From assembly GCA_028696435.1 (NCBI GenBank), contig JAQVHC010000005.1:1-27506 (forward strand): a DNA stretch of 27,506 bases, given 5' to 3'. The DNA is from Actinomycetota bacterium (GTDB taxonomy: Bacteria > Actinomycetota > Humimicrobiia > Humimicrobiales > Humimicrobiaceae). Each line of letters starts with the position of its first letter. The first letter of the stretch is position 1. Shown here in pieces: positions 7,802 to 15,302 of the stretch. The position numbers were made by a program, and so were the translations under genes. The notes beneath the pieces are model-generated. The model saw only the letters and a program-made list of their open reading frames with translations, had not been told where the DNA came from and did not search any database.

Positions 7802-8641
7802 TTGAAAAATTTAATGAAATTTTTTAACAGGATAATTAAAAACAAAAACGACAAAGAACAATTGGAGAAAAGAGAACATCTTAAAAGAATAATTGCGATT
7901 ACTAACCAGAAGGGAGGAGTAGGTAAAAGCACCACAGCGGTAAATATTTCAGCTTACATGGGTTCCTATGGCTATAGAACATTATTGATAGACCTCGATC
8001 CGCAGAGCAACTCTACCAGTGGTCTTGGAATAAGCCCGATAGATATTAAAGAATCAATTTATGATATTTTAATTCATGAACTGGAACCAGATGAAGTAAT
8101 CTTAAATACAGGATATACAAACCTTGAAATAATCCCATCATCAATACAGCTTGCAGGGGCAGAAGTTGAACTGGTTCCAAGCCTAAAAAGAGAATTTAAG
8201 TTAAAGGAAGCAGTAAGTAAAATTGAAAACAATTACGATTTTATCATAATTGATTGTCCGCCTGCACTTGGATTGTTAACAATAAATGCACTTACGGCAG
8301 CAAGGGAAGTTATTATACCAATACAGTGTGAATACTATGCGCTTGAAGGTCTTGGACAGCTTTTGAATACAATAAACCTGGTAAAAAAGAATCTTAATAA
8401 TGATTTAAAAATAACAGGTGCAATAATGACAATGTATGACCCCAGAATAAAACTTTCAGGCCAGGTAATTGAGGAAGTTAAGAATTATTTCTCAGAAAAG
8501 GTATATAAGACAATTATTCCCAGAAATGTCAGGCTGAGTGAAGCACCAAGTTATGGCAAACCCATAATAGATTACGATCCTGAATGTAAAGGTGCAGAAG
8601 CTTATAAAAATTTTACAAAGGAAGTGATTGAAAATGGCTAG
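7802..8641 (+). CDS. parA: Chromosome partitioning ATPase ParA/Soj
   Basis: A 279-residue ParA-family ATPase that works with ParB-parS in origin segregation and, in Bacillus, control of DnaA. The deviant Walker A KGGVGKSTT is at residues 37-45. Walker A' LIDLDPQSNSTSG, DCPPALGLLT (switch II) and the PRNVRLSEAPSYGKPI C-terminal motif typical of Soj are all present. There is a ~28-residue basic N-terminal extension before the usual KRIIAITNQ beginning. The start chosen is TTG at 7802 without a strong ribosome site; ATG 7814 and TTG 7862 are alternatives, so the extension is uncertain. It overlaps parB by 8 bp. Confidence 0.95.
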   Translation: MKNLMKFFNRIIKNKNDKEQLEKREHLKRIIAITNQKGGVGKSTTAVNISAYMGSYGYRTLLIDLDPQSNSTSGLGISPIDIKESIYDILIHELEPDEVILNTGYTNLEIIPSSIQLAGAEVELVPSLKREFKLKEAVSKIENNYDFIIIDCPPALGLLTINALTAAREVIIPIQCEYYALEGLGQLLNTINLVKKNLNNDLKITGAIMTMYDPRIKLSGQVIEEVKNYFSEKVYKTIIPRNVRLSEAPSYGKPIIDYDPECKGAEAYKNFTKEVIENG

Positions 8642-9494
8642 AAGGGGTTTGGGAAGAGGGTTAAATGCATTAATCCCGACTATGGAAAGACCTTCTGAAA
8701 ATGAATTAAATGCAATTATTGAACTGCCACTGGACAAAATTATTCCAAATAAAAATCAACCAAGGAGTAAATTTAGTGAAGATTCACTGGCAGAACTGGC
8801 TGAGTCAATTAAAGAATTCGGGGTTATTCAGCCCATAGTAGTGAGAAAACTTGATGGAGTGGAAAAATATGAAATCATAACAGGAGAGCGAAGATACAGG
8901 GCTACTAAAAATACTGGTATAACCACAATTCCTTCAATTGTGGTTAATGATATAGATGATATTTCTTCTCTCGAGATGGCACTTATTGAAAATATTCACA
9001 GAGAAGACCTTAGCCCTATGGAGAAAGCCCATACTTATAAACAGCTTATAGAAGAATTTAAAATCACTCATGAGAAACTTTCAAAAAGAATTGGGAAAAG
9101 CAGGGCATCAATTACGAATACACTTAGATTGCTTGCCCTTCCAGTAGAAATACAAAAAATGGTAAATGAAGGAAAAATAAGTGAAGGGCATGCAAGAGCA
9201 ATATTAACTCTGGATAATGATAACGAAAGAATAAACCTTGCAAACCATATTATAAAAAATGATTTAAGTGTAAGAGAAGCAGAAAAAATTGTAGAAAGGA
9301 AAAGGAGACCAGCAGTAGAGATAAAGGCAAAAAAAGTTTTACAGTTAAGTAAAATCCCGGAAATTGCCAGTAAATTATCTGAATTTCTTAATGCCCCTGT
9401 AAAAATAACTATGAGCAAAAAAAAAGGGAAAATTATTGTAGAGTTTGGAACCGTTAAAGACCTTGAAAGAATAGTGGAGAGAATTGTCCGGTAA
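8634..9494 (+). CDS. parB: Chromosome partitioning protein ParB/Spo0J
   Basis: ParB, the parS-binding CTPase clamp. From the ATG at 8634 it is about 286 residues and begins MARRGLGRGLNALIP, the classical Spo0J start that stimulates ParA ATPase. ATG 8634 is preferred over the TTG at 8628 because AAAGGAAG is then about 10 nt upstream and the family N-terminus is exact. Visible: LPLDKIIPNKNQPR, the CTP-binding GERRYRA box, ENIHREDLSPMEKA, a helix-turn-helix (LSKRIGKSRASITNTLRLL) and a C-terminal dimerisation domain. Two perfect parS targets lie 3.5-5 kb upstream in the same cluster. The 3' end overlaps lipA by 11 bp. Confidence 0.96.
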   Translation: MARRGLGRGLNALIPTMERPSENELNAIIELPLDKIIPNKNQPRSKFSEDSLAELAESIKEFGVIQPIVVRKLDGVEKYEIITGERRYRATKNTGITTIPSIVVNDIDDISSLEMALIENIHREDLSPMEKAHTYKQLIEEFKITHEKLSKRIGKSRASITNTLRLLALPVEIQKMVNEGKISEGHARAILTLDNDNERINLANHIIKNDLSVREAEKIVERKRRPAVEIKAKKVLQLSKIPEIASKLSEFLNAPVKITMSKKKGKIIVEFGTVKDLERIVERIVR

Positions 9495-10359
9495 AAAACC
9501 TGATTGGCTCAAGAAGAAAGTAAAATTAAATAACAAAAAAATTAATGAAGTCACAAACCTTATTACCAGTCTTCATTTAAACACAGTCTGTCAGAGTGCC
9601 AGGTGTCCCAATATTTATGAATGTTTCAGTAATAAAACCGCAACCTTTATGATTCTTGGGGATGTCTGTACAAGAAACTGTGGTTTCTGCGGTATAAAAA
9701 AGGGGAGGCCGGAAGCGCCTGATGAGGATGAGCCCCTGAGAGTTGCCAGAGCTGTGAATGAAATGGGTTTAAAATATGTCGTTATAACATCAGTAACAAG
9801 AGACGACCTTCCTGACGGTGGGAGCAACCAGTTTATAAAAACTGTAAGAGGGATACAGAAAAAAAATCCAGATGTAAAAATAGAGTGCCTTATTCCTGAT
9901 TTTAAAGGGAATTTAGATAGTCTAAAAAACCTGCTTTCGCAAAATCTTATTGTATTGAATCATAATATTGAAACTACCAGGGAAAATTTTAAAAAAGTAA
10001 AGAAAAATTCAAATTATGAGAATTCACTTAACATATTAAAGTACACAAAGACTTTAAGACCGGATATTTTTACAAAATCAGGTTTTATGCTTGGACTGGG
10101 AGAGGGAGAAGAAGAAATAATCGGGCTACTTTCTGATCTGAAGGAAGTAGCTTGTGATATTATTACTATAGGACAGTATCTCAGGCCTTCTGAACATAAT
10201 TTACCGGTTAAAAAATATTACAGCCCGGAAGAATTTAAAAAAATAGAAGAAATTGCAGAAGGTTATGGATTTAAAGAGGTAATCTGTGGACCATTTGTAA
10301 GGTCTTCTTATAATGCTGCTGCGGCTGTTCGGAAGATTTTAAAATGTGACAGCTCATAA
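9484..10359 (+). CDS. lipA: Lipoyl synthase LipA
   Basis: A 291-residue radical SAM enzyme that inserts two sulfurs into the octanoyl chain on lipoyl domains (pyruvate/2-oxoacid dehydrogenases, glycine cleavage H protein). Both clusters are visible. The LipA-specific auxiliary cluster is CX4CX5C at Cys36, Cys41 and Cys47 (CQSARCPNIYEC), and the radical SAM CX3CX2C is at Cys62, Cys66 and Cys69 (CTRNCGFC). The C-terminal RSSYNA motif supplies the serine ligand of the auxiliary cluster. Start: TTG at 9484, overlapping the parB end, with GGAG 4-5 nt upstream. lipA directly after parB is not the usual neighbourhood, but overlap implies co-translation. No lipB/lplA is visible in the window. Confidence 0.96.
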   Translation: MSGKKPDWLKKKVKLNNKKINEVTNLITSLHLNTVCQSARCPNIYECFSNKTATFMILGDVCTRNCGFCGIKKGRPEAPDEDEPLRVARAVNEMGLKYVVITSVTRDDLPDGGSNQFIKTVRGIQKKNPDVKIECLIPDFKGNLDSLKNLLSQNLIVLNHNIETTRENFKKVKKNSNYENSLNILKYTKTLRPDIFTKSGFMLGLGEGEEEIIGLLSDLKEVACDIITIGQYLRPSEHNLPVKKYYSPEEFKKIEEIAEGYGFKEVICGPFVRSSYNAAAAVRKILKCDSS

Positions 10360-10401
10360 TAATGAAGATTAATATTGTATTTCCCGGAGATGAGGATTTA
10401 A

Positions 10402-11007
10402 GTGAGGAGTATAAAAGAAAAATTTCATTCTCTTATAAAAAGAATAAAAGAATATAATAAAATTGCTAATATTTCAAAAATTATCAGAAGGTATTTTGCA
10501 ATCAATGGCTTTGATGGAGCAATTACAATAATTGGCGCTCTGGTAGGAAGTTATATTATTGGAATAGATGATTATAAGCATGTAGTAATAACCGGTTCCG
10601 CAATATGCATTTCCCTGGGTGTTTCAGGAGTGTGGAGTGCTTATAGCAGTGAAAGTGCTGAAAGAAAGAAGGAAATACGCGATCTGGAAGAATCAGTTCT
10701 GCGTAATCTAGAGGAGACGGTAATAGCAAAAGCACAAAAATTTGCTGCAGGAGTTCTTGCTGTAGTAAATGGCCTTTCACCAGTATTAACAGGTTTTATA
10801 CCATTGATTCCTTTTCTTTTTGGGAGGATTCTGCCTATTTATATCTGTTATTATGCAGGGTTTGCTCTCGCATTTTTAATATTATTTGGGATAGGTTTAT
10901 TTCTTGGTAAAATTTCCAGGAGTAATCTTATAATAAGCGGGATGAAAATGGTTACAGCAGGAATCTGTTGCGTCATTCTAAGTTTATTACTATCACTTAT
11001 TGAATAA
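10402..11007 (+). CDS. VIT1/CCC1-like integral membrane protein
   Basis: A 201-residue membrane protein resembling the VIT1/CCC1 (vacuolar iron transporter-like) group. Seen: the NGFDGAITIIGALVGSYI first membrane helix with a buried acidic residue, a second helix (VVITGSAICISLGVSGVWSA), an acidic/basic cytoplasmic helix (SSESAERKKEIRDLEESV) and three further hydrophobic segments to the C-terminus. A basic ~30-residue N-terminal tail precedes the first helix. Known members move Fe2+/Mn2+; the substrate here cannot be told from sequence, and the long metal-binding insertion of some family members is missing. Start: GTG at 10402 with GGAGATGAGG upstream. It probably reads through from lipA, 42 bp away. 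Confidence 0.7.
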   Translation: MRSIKEKFHSLIKRIKEYNKIANISKIIRRYFAINGFDGAITIIGALVGSYIIGIDDYKHVVITGSAICISLGVSGVWSAYSSESAERKKEIRDLEESVLRNLEETVIAKAQKFAAGVLAVVNGLSPVLTGFIPLIPFLFGRILPIYICYYAGFALAFLILFGIGLFLGKISRSNLIISGMKMVTAGICCVILSLLLSLIE

Positions 11008-11257
11008 TCTCATGACGCAAAAATCATGGATATAACATCTAAATCTGGTTATCACGTTAACCATCTGAAGCTGCTACTTTAAGTTTTCTTTTATCTGAAT
11101 ATAAATATAGTTTTATTGTGGAATTGATAAAAAATCACTAACTTTATATAAAAGTTAAAAAGATTTCACAATCATATAATAACATAATAAGGTTAAAAAA
11201 GTATTTATCATATTTCTGAATATTTATTTATCTTTTGAAGATAGTGTGTTAGTATTA

Positions 11258-11278
11258 TTGCGCAAGCGCTTTTATAAT
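11258..11278 (+). promoter_or_regulatory. lacI promoter -10 and overlapping operator-like site
   Basis: A 14-mer TTGCGCAAGCGCTT at 11258-11271 directly abuts a consensus -10 TATAAT (11273-11278), about 25 nt before the lacI-type start. The identical 14-mer is in the galK operator. A convincing -35 is not visible (a TAGTAT-like hexamer lies at 17 nt). The site would sit in the spacer of the promoter, so binding should block it, suggesting autoregulation (inference). Unlike the other two sites, only one half of the larger palindrome is conserved here. Confidence 0.65.
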
Positions 11279-11304
11279 ATTTAAAAAACTCCAGGAGGCT
11301 GATT

Positions 11305-12312
11305 ATGGTTAATTACAATGATATAGCAAAACTTGCAAAAGTGTCTCCTACAACAGTTTCACATGTAATTAATGAAACAAGGTTTGTGATGCCCGAAACA
11401 AAAGAAAGAGTTTATAAGGCAATGAGAGAGCTAAAATACCAGCCAAATCTTCTTGCGAGGAGTCTTGCCACAGGTAAAACACAAACAGTGGGGCTTGTTA
11501 TTTCAGATATTAGAAATCCATTCTATCCGGAGCTTGTACAGGGAGTTGAAGAGATGGCAGTTAAAAATGATTACAATGTATTTCTGTGTAACACTGATTA
11601 TGACATAGAAAAAGGGGTAAAATCCATAGGTGCCCTTATCAAAAGAAAAATTGATGGCATAATTGTTGCATCAAGCCAGGTTGATAACTCTATCCTGAAA
11701 CAGTTAACCGACACAGATGTTAACTTTGTTCTGGTTGACTGGTGTAAAAGAAACATAAAAGTAGACAGTCTTTATTTTGATTATAAAGTTGGCATAGCAG
11801 AAGCAGTTTCTCATCTGGTTTCTGTTGGGCACAGGGATATTTATTTTATAGGTGGTCCTAAAAACTTAAAAACAGCAGAAATAAGGATAAGAAATTTTAT
11901 AGACATTATGGAAAGTTATAAGGATCTCAGATTAAATTATAAGATACTGGAAGGCAATCACAAAATAGATGGAGGCTATGAAGCTGCCAGAAAGATGTTG
12001 AAAAACAAAGACTTACCTACAGCGGTTATGTGCTCAAACGACCTCACGGCAATAGGAGCAATGAAAGCATTCCAGAGCGGAGGCCTTGAAATCCCTGAGG
12101 ATATATCTATTATTGGTCTGGATAATATTGCGCTGACCGAAATTGTCTCACCTGAACTAACAACAATAGAGCTTGAAAGATATAAGATAGGTAAAACTGC
12201 AATGGAGATGCTGTTAAACAGGATAAAAGATAAAAAATTACCCAGGCAAATATGCACTTTTAAGACAAAATTAATTGTAAGAAAGAGCACTGCTGAAAAT
12301 AAGAAAAATTAA
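11305..12312 (+). CDS. LacI-family transcriptional regulator
   Basis: A 335-residue LacI/GalR regulator. The N-terminal helix-turn-helix (NYNDIAKLAKVSPTTVSHVI, residues 3-22) is followed by the hinge region (YQPNLLARSLATGKT) and a periplasmic-binding-protein-like effector domain (VGLVISDIRNPFYPELVQG, then GIIVASS, FVLVDW, IGLDNIAL). An AGGAGG ribosome site is well spaced before the ATG. The effector sugar is unknown. Its position next to a glycoside-uptake operon and a gal operon that share an operator-like palindrome with its own promoter makes it the likely local regulator. CcpA is a family member, but nothing here specifically indicates CcpA. All 16 Arg codons are AGA/AGG, as in the flanking core genes. 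Confidence 0.92.
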   Translation: MVNYNDIAKLAKVSPTTVSHVINETRFVMPETKERVYKAMRELKYQPNLLARSLATGKTQTVGLVISDIRNPFYPELVQGVEEMAVKNDYNVFLCNTDYDIEKGVKSIGALIKRKIDGIIVASSQVDNSILKQLTDTDVNFVLVDWCKRNIKVDSLYFDYKVGIAEAVSHLVSVGHRDIYFIGGPKNLKTAEIRIRNFIDIMESYKDLRLNYKILEGNHKIDGGYEAARKMLKNKDLPTAVMCSNDLTAIGAMKAFQSGGLEIPEDISIIGLDNIALTEIVSPELTTIELERYKIGKTAMEMLLNRIKDKKLPRQICTFKTKLIVRKSTAENKKN

Positions 12313-12790
12313 TAAATTAATGAATATTTTAAAAATTATTTTGCCTGTATATAAAAATTGAATATTCATTTTAAATGGCGGATCTTAGCAAAGCCTGTTC
12401 TCAGGTATTTCAAGAAGTATTAGTCTTAATGTGATATCTGACTTTTCAAGCCTGAAATAATTAAGTACTAAAGTATCTTACCTTTTTATTCTTCTTATCT
12501 CTTCTACATGCCATCAGTCTTTCTTAACTTTAAAGCAGGTATTAACTTACAGAAATTAAACTAGAGGATTTTGTATTCATATATACAAGCTTAATATTCT
12601 ATTATTGCAGAGTGGGACTGGTAATAATAATATTTTGTTTATTTTTTATAGATGGGCAGTCGAGAAAGGATAAAAGGCGATGTTTGTCAAAGTTGTACTT
12701 CATTGAAAAGTTAGCCTCTTCTATTTGTGTAGAATATCTAAATTTGACCTTCTATATTATTTTTTCAAAATTTCTACTATATATGTATGC
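12313..12790. other. Non-coding stretch after the lacI-type gene
   Basis: I see no credible gene in this 478-bp A/T-rich stretch. A 10-bp perfect inverted repeat, AATGAATATT (12319-12328) and AATATTCATT (12361-12370), lies just after the regulator gene with a 32-nt spacer. It could be a weak transcription-end structure but has no clean T run. The rest may be decayed insertion-sequence DNA continuing from the istA remnant. Confidence 0.4.
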
Positions 12791-13227
12791 CTATTCTGTA
12801 TAAACCATATAGGCAAGTAGCCCTTTACTTGAAAATTTTTGTATCCCTACACACATAGCAGATTTTAGTAAATCAATAACAATTGCTACTGCTACCCCAC
12901 CAAAATAAATAAACGCATTTTCTGTTGCGTATGTTATATTTTCCTTAGTCTTAGATTCTATAGCTCTACAGAAGTAAACTGTCTTGCAGTCAGTATTAAC
13001 CACAAATACCCGAGTCTCTTTTTGTCCAATAGTTTTAGTAGTATTGTATCAAGGATATTTAGAATATTTTTATTCTCAAGGCCACCAGCCCTCCAGTCGA
13101 TAATATATATAATCAATACAACAAGTCACGAGGCATAAAATTCTACTGTTATTTTTCTTATACTAATACCAGCTTCACATAATTTTATTATTTCCCTAAT
13201 CTTTCCTCTGCTTATCCTGTTTACCAT
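12791..13227 (-). pseudogene. Decayed IS21-family transposase (istA) remnant
   Basis: On the minus strand, from an ATG at 13227, the frame reads an IstA-like N-terminal helix-turn-helix (SRGKIREIIKLCEAGISIRK) and soon hits a TGA. Farther along in another frame an integrase-core-like piece appears: ETRVFVVNTDC, then ENAFIYFGGVAVAIVIDLLKSAM. This matches the A-F-x-x-F-G-G-V-P-x-x-x-x-x-D-N-L-K-S-A-V stretch of IS21-type IstA. The remnant is ~440 bp against more than 1.2 kb for a whole istA, so it is internally deleted, has at least one stop and one frame change, and lacks the C-terminal half. No istB is recognisable. The element is dead; it marks past insertion beside the sugar operon. Confidence 0.65.
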
Positions 13228-13233
13228 AATGTT

Positions 13234-13272
13234 TTACTTCTATCTTTAAAATTTTTAAATAGATAGAAGTAA
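13234..13272. repeat. 12-bp perfect inverted repeat A
   Basis: TTACTTCTATCT (13234-13245) and AGATAGAAGTAA (13261-13272) are perfect reverse complements with a 15-nt A/T spacer. It lies immediately upstream (minus-strand sense) of the istA remnant start. It could be a transcription-blocking hairpin at an insertion-sequence edge or a small palindromic element. Confidence 0.6.
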
Positions 13273-13317
13273 GTTTAAATTAATTATTATTTGATGATTA
13301 AAATATTATTCAGTTTG

Positions 13318-13365
13318 AAAATTACTACTCATTCCGTTCTTGATCCAAAAAATAGTAGTAATTTT
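13318..13365. repeat. 12-bp perfect inverted repeat B
   Basis: AAAATTACTACT (13318-13329) and AGTAGTAATTTT (13354-13365) are perfect reverse complements with a 24-nt spacer. It is the second strong inverted repeat within 130 bp, in DNA without genes. Between it and the promoter at 13530 I see nothing recognisable. Confidence 0.6.
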
Positions 13366-13529
13366 GGTGTGGAATAGGTGAAAGGTTTAGACTATATTAT
13401 CTAACAGGTTTAAAGTGGAAACTACATTAATAATGCTTAATTATTTTTGAGTACTAAGGGTTCTTTATTTATAAAAAAGATAAAAAAGATTACTGAATAG
13501 TTGTAAAAGGCAAGGAGAAAAAATTAAAC

Positions 13530-13558
13530 TTGACATCGGAATTTATTTCTTATACTAT
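13530..13558 (+). promoter_or_regulatory. Promoter of the glycoside-uptake operon
   Basis: Perfect -35 TTGACA (13530-13535), 17-nt spacer, TACTAT -10 (13553-13558); a TATACT at 13551-13556 is an alternative -10. The operator begins 5 nt after the -10, so it covers the start site. Transcription would begin about 250 nt before the first gene, leaving a long A/T-rich leader (to 13820) in which I see only small hairpins. Confidence 0.75.
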
Positions 13559-13562
13559 AAGA

Positions 13563-13582
13563 AAGCACTTACGCAAGTGCTT
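13563..13582. promoter_or_regulatory. LacI-type operator of the glycoside-uptake operon
   Basis: The 20-bp near-palindrome AAGCACTTACGCAAGTGCTT has 9 of 10 positions symmetric. It overlaps the predicted transcription start. It matches the galK operator at 17 of 20 positions and lies at the same distance (33 nt) from its TTGACA. Repression by the LacI-family protein encoded 1.2 kb upstream is the simplest reading (inference); a CcpA-type regulator could also recognise parts of it. Confidence 0.75.
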
Positions 13583-13820
13583 TTATATTAATTGAGTTGT
13601 AAATTAAAGTTCCGTAACTGTAAGTTAGTCTGTAGTTAGACTCTTGAAATATGTAGTTTTATAAAATCTGAGAAATATTGTGAGATAATTTTTAAATATT
13701 AAATAGTATAAAAAATAAAGTTGCTAAAAATGATCAGAAACCATAAAAGAATAATTTGGATAAACATATTAAAGGTACAAAATTTAAGAAAGTAACTTAA
13801 AAAATAAGAAAGGAAATGAA

Positions 13821-15224
13821 ATGAAAAAGAAGATCATAATTGTTATCATGTGTTTGACTTTTGCGCTCAGTGTTTTGGGTTTAGCTGGGTGCAGGCAGAC
13901 CATGGAACCCTCTACTTCAGATACCTCCATTGAACCTAAGGTCACTGAGGAATCTGCAGAAACAACTGGAACAGAAGAAAAGATTAAAATTACCTTTATG
14001 GGCTGGGGTACCGACGCTGAAATTGCCACTTTTAAGGAGATGCTCGCACAGTATGAAACCAAGTACCCTGATGTCGAGGTGGAATATATCGTAGTAGCAG
14101 ATAATGAGTTTGATACAAAATTGCAGACTATGATAGGTGCTGGACAGTGTCCAGATGCATTCTACTCCCATATCGATAGAATGATGAAGTATGCTGTCAC
14201 TGGCAACCTCTATGATCTAACTGATTATGTTGAAAATAACGAGATATTTGATCCCGACAATGTTTGGGAATGTCTCATAAATTTGTATCGTTTTGATGGA
14301 AATATGCAGGGTTCCGGAAGTATTTACGCTCTACCTAAAGATGTAAGTGTATTCCCAGTATTTTATAATGTTGACCTGTTCAAGGCTGCCGGTGTTACTC
14401 CACCAACCATTGATAATCCATGGGATTGGAATGATTATCTCGAAGCTGCAAAGAAACTGACTACTGGAGAGGGTGATAATAAGATCTACGGAACCGGAGC
14501 ATATTCCCTCGAATCTGCTGTATGGTCTAATGGTGCAGAGTGGGTGGATCAGGAAACTCTCACGAAGGTACAGATTGATGATCCTGCCTTTATCCAAGCG
14601 CTGCAGTGGTGTGCGGACCTTCGCCTTGTTCATGGTGTTGCTCCTACTGCATCTGAAACTGAATCCCTAAGCGATTACGACCGCTTCAAGCAGGGCAAGC
14701 TTGCTATGGTAGGTGCTGGCACATGGAGCCTTGCTGATTTCTGGGCGAACTGTGACTTTGAATGGGATGTTATGAACTGGCCTGTAAGTCCAAACACTGG
14801 CAAAAGCGAGATCTGGTTTGGTAGCGCAGGTCTGTCAGTTTCCTCTACCACTGCTAATCCAGAGGCAGCTTGTAACCTTATTGCTTACCTTTCCTTCAAT
14901 GAGGATGCGCAGAGGACCGCTTACACAATGGGTCAGGCAATCCCAATGCTTAAAGACATGGCTTATGGTGAATATATGAACTTCGAAAAACCCCCTGCAA
15001 GCAAAGAGGTGTTATTTGATATTCTAGAAAACCATGCACGCCTTGCAACCCAGTCCCGCACCTTCAACCAGGAGTGGTTTAATGAATTTTACTCTAATAT
15101 TGATGCTGTGTTTAATGGTGAGATGACTGCCCAGCAATACTGCGAGTCTATAAAGGATACCATTCAACAGCTACTTGATGATAGCAATGCACAAAAAGCA
15201 GAATATAGCAAAAGTAGTAATTAA
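13821..15224 (+). CDS. Sugar ABC transporter solute-binding lipoprotein
   Basis: A 467-residue family 1 (CUT1-type) extracellular sugar-binding protein. It has a lipoprotein signal peptide with lipobox LAGC and lipidated Cys24, then a Ser/Thr/Glu-rich linker to about residue 53. The mature fold begins KIKITFMGWGTDAEI; later GQCPDAFYSHIDRMM and GKLAMVGAGTWSLADF are typical of this family. It captures an oligosaccharide outside the membrane for the two permeases just downstream. From context (GH43, GH93-like, CBM42) arabino-oligosaccharides are plausible but not shown. Good ribosome site AAAGGAAATGA before the ATG. Five of 8 Arg codons are CGN, unlike the flanking core genes, a sign of different ancestry. 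Confidence 0.93.
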   Translation: MKKKIIIVIMCLTFALSVLGLAGCRQTMEPSTSDTSIEPKVTEESAETTGTEEKIKITFMGWGTDAEIATFKEMLAQYETKYPDVEVEYIVVADNEFDTKLQTMIGAGQCPDAFYSHIDRMMKYAVTGNLYDLTDYVENNEIFDPDNVWECLINLYRFDGNMQGSGSIYALPKDVSVFPVFYNVDLFKAAGVTPPTIDNPWDWNDYLEAAKKLTTGEGDNKIYGTGAYSLESAVWSNGAEWVDQETLTKVQIDDPAFIQALQWCADLRLVHGVAPTASETESLSDYDRFKQGKLAMVGAGTWSLADFWANCDFEWDVMNWPVSPNTGKSEIWFGSAGLSVSSTTANPEAACNLIAYLSFNEDAQRTAYTMGQAIPMLKDMAYGEYMNFEKPPASKEVLFDILENHARLATQSRTFNQEWFNEFYSNIDAVFNGEMTAQQYCESIKDTIQQLLDDSNAQKAEYSKSSN

Positions 15225-15246
15225 TTAACAAAAAGCTTATAGTGAA

Positions 15247-15282
15247 AATATATCAGCAGGTATATATACCTGCTGATATATT
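15247..15282 (+). other. Strong intercistronic hairpin after the binding-protein gene
   Basis: Perfect 14-bp stem AATATATCAGCAGG (15247-15260) / CCTGCTGATATATT (15269-15282) with an 8-nt TATATATA loop. GGTACC, not a T run, follows, so it is a stem-loop rather than a full terminator. Such stem-loops after binding-protein genes often protect the upstream mRNA and leave less permease message (known for malE-type operons); that role is inferred here. Confidence 0.8.
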
Positions 15283-15302
15283 GGTACCATGAGGTGAACA
15301 AA

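Noticed and set aside
10362..10457. Short frame starting ATG 10362 (MKINIVFPGDEDLSEEYKRK...)
   Set aside because: Only about 31 codons, overlaps the VIT-like gene start in another frame, no recognisable family. Kept only as the region containing the ribosome site of that gene.
11046..11063. TGGTTA-TCACGT-TAACCA hairpin after the VIT-like gene as a terminator
   Set aside because: The stem is only 6 bp and no T run follows; not enough to call a terminator.
11353..11372. parS-like TTTCACATGTAAT inside the LacI-family gene
   Set aside because: Lies in the helix-turn-helix coding region and differs from the parS palindrome at several positions; the resemblance is coincidental.
12612..12803. 63-residue plus-strand frame after the lacI-type gene
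   Set aside because: GTG start without a ribosome site, in decayed A/T-rich DNA, composition typical of a chance frame; it also overlaps the edge of the istA remnant.
12791..13227. CRISPR array or riboswitch in the 12.3-13.5 kb gap
   Set aside because: No regularly spaced repeats and no recognisable riboswitch core; the region is explained by the insertion-sequence remnant and inverted repeats.
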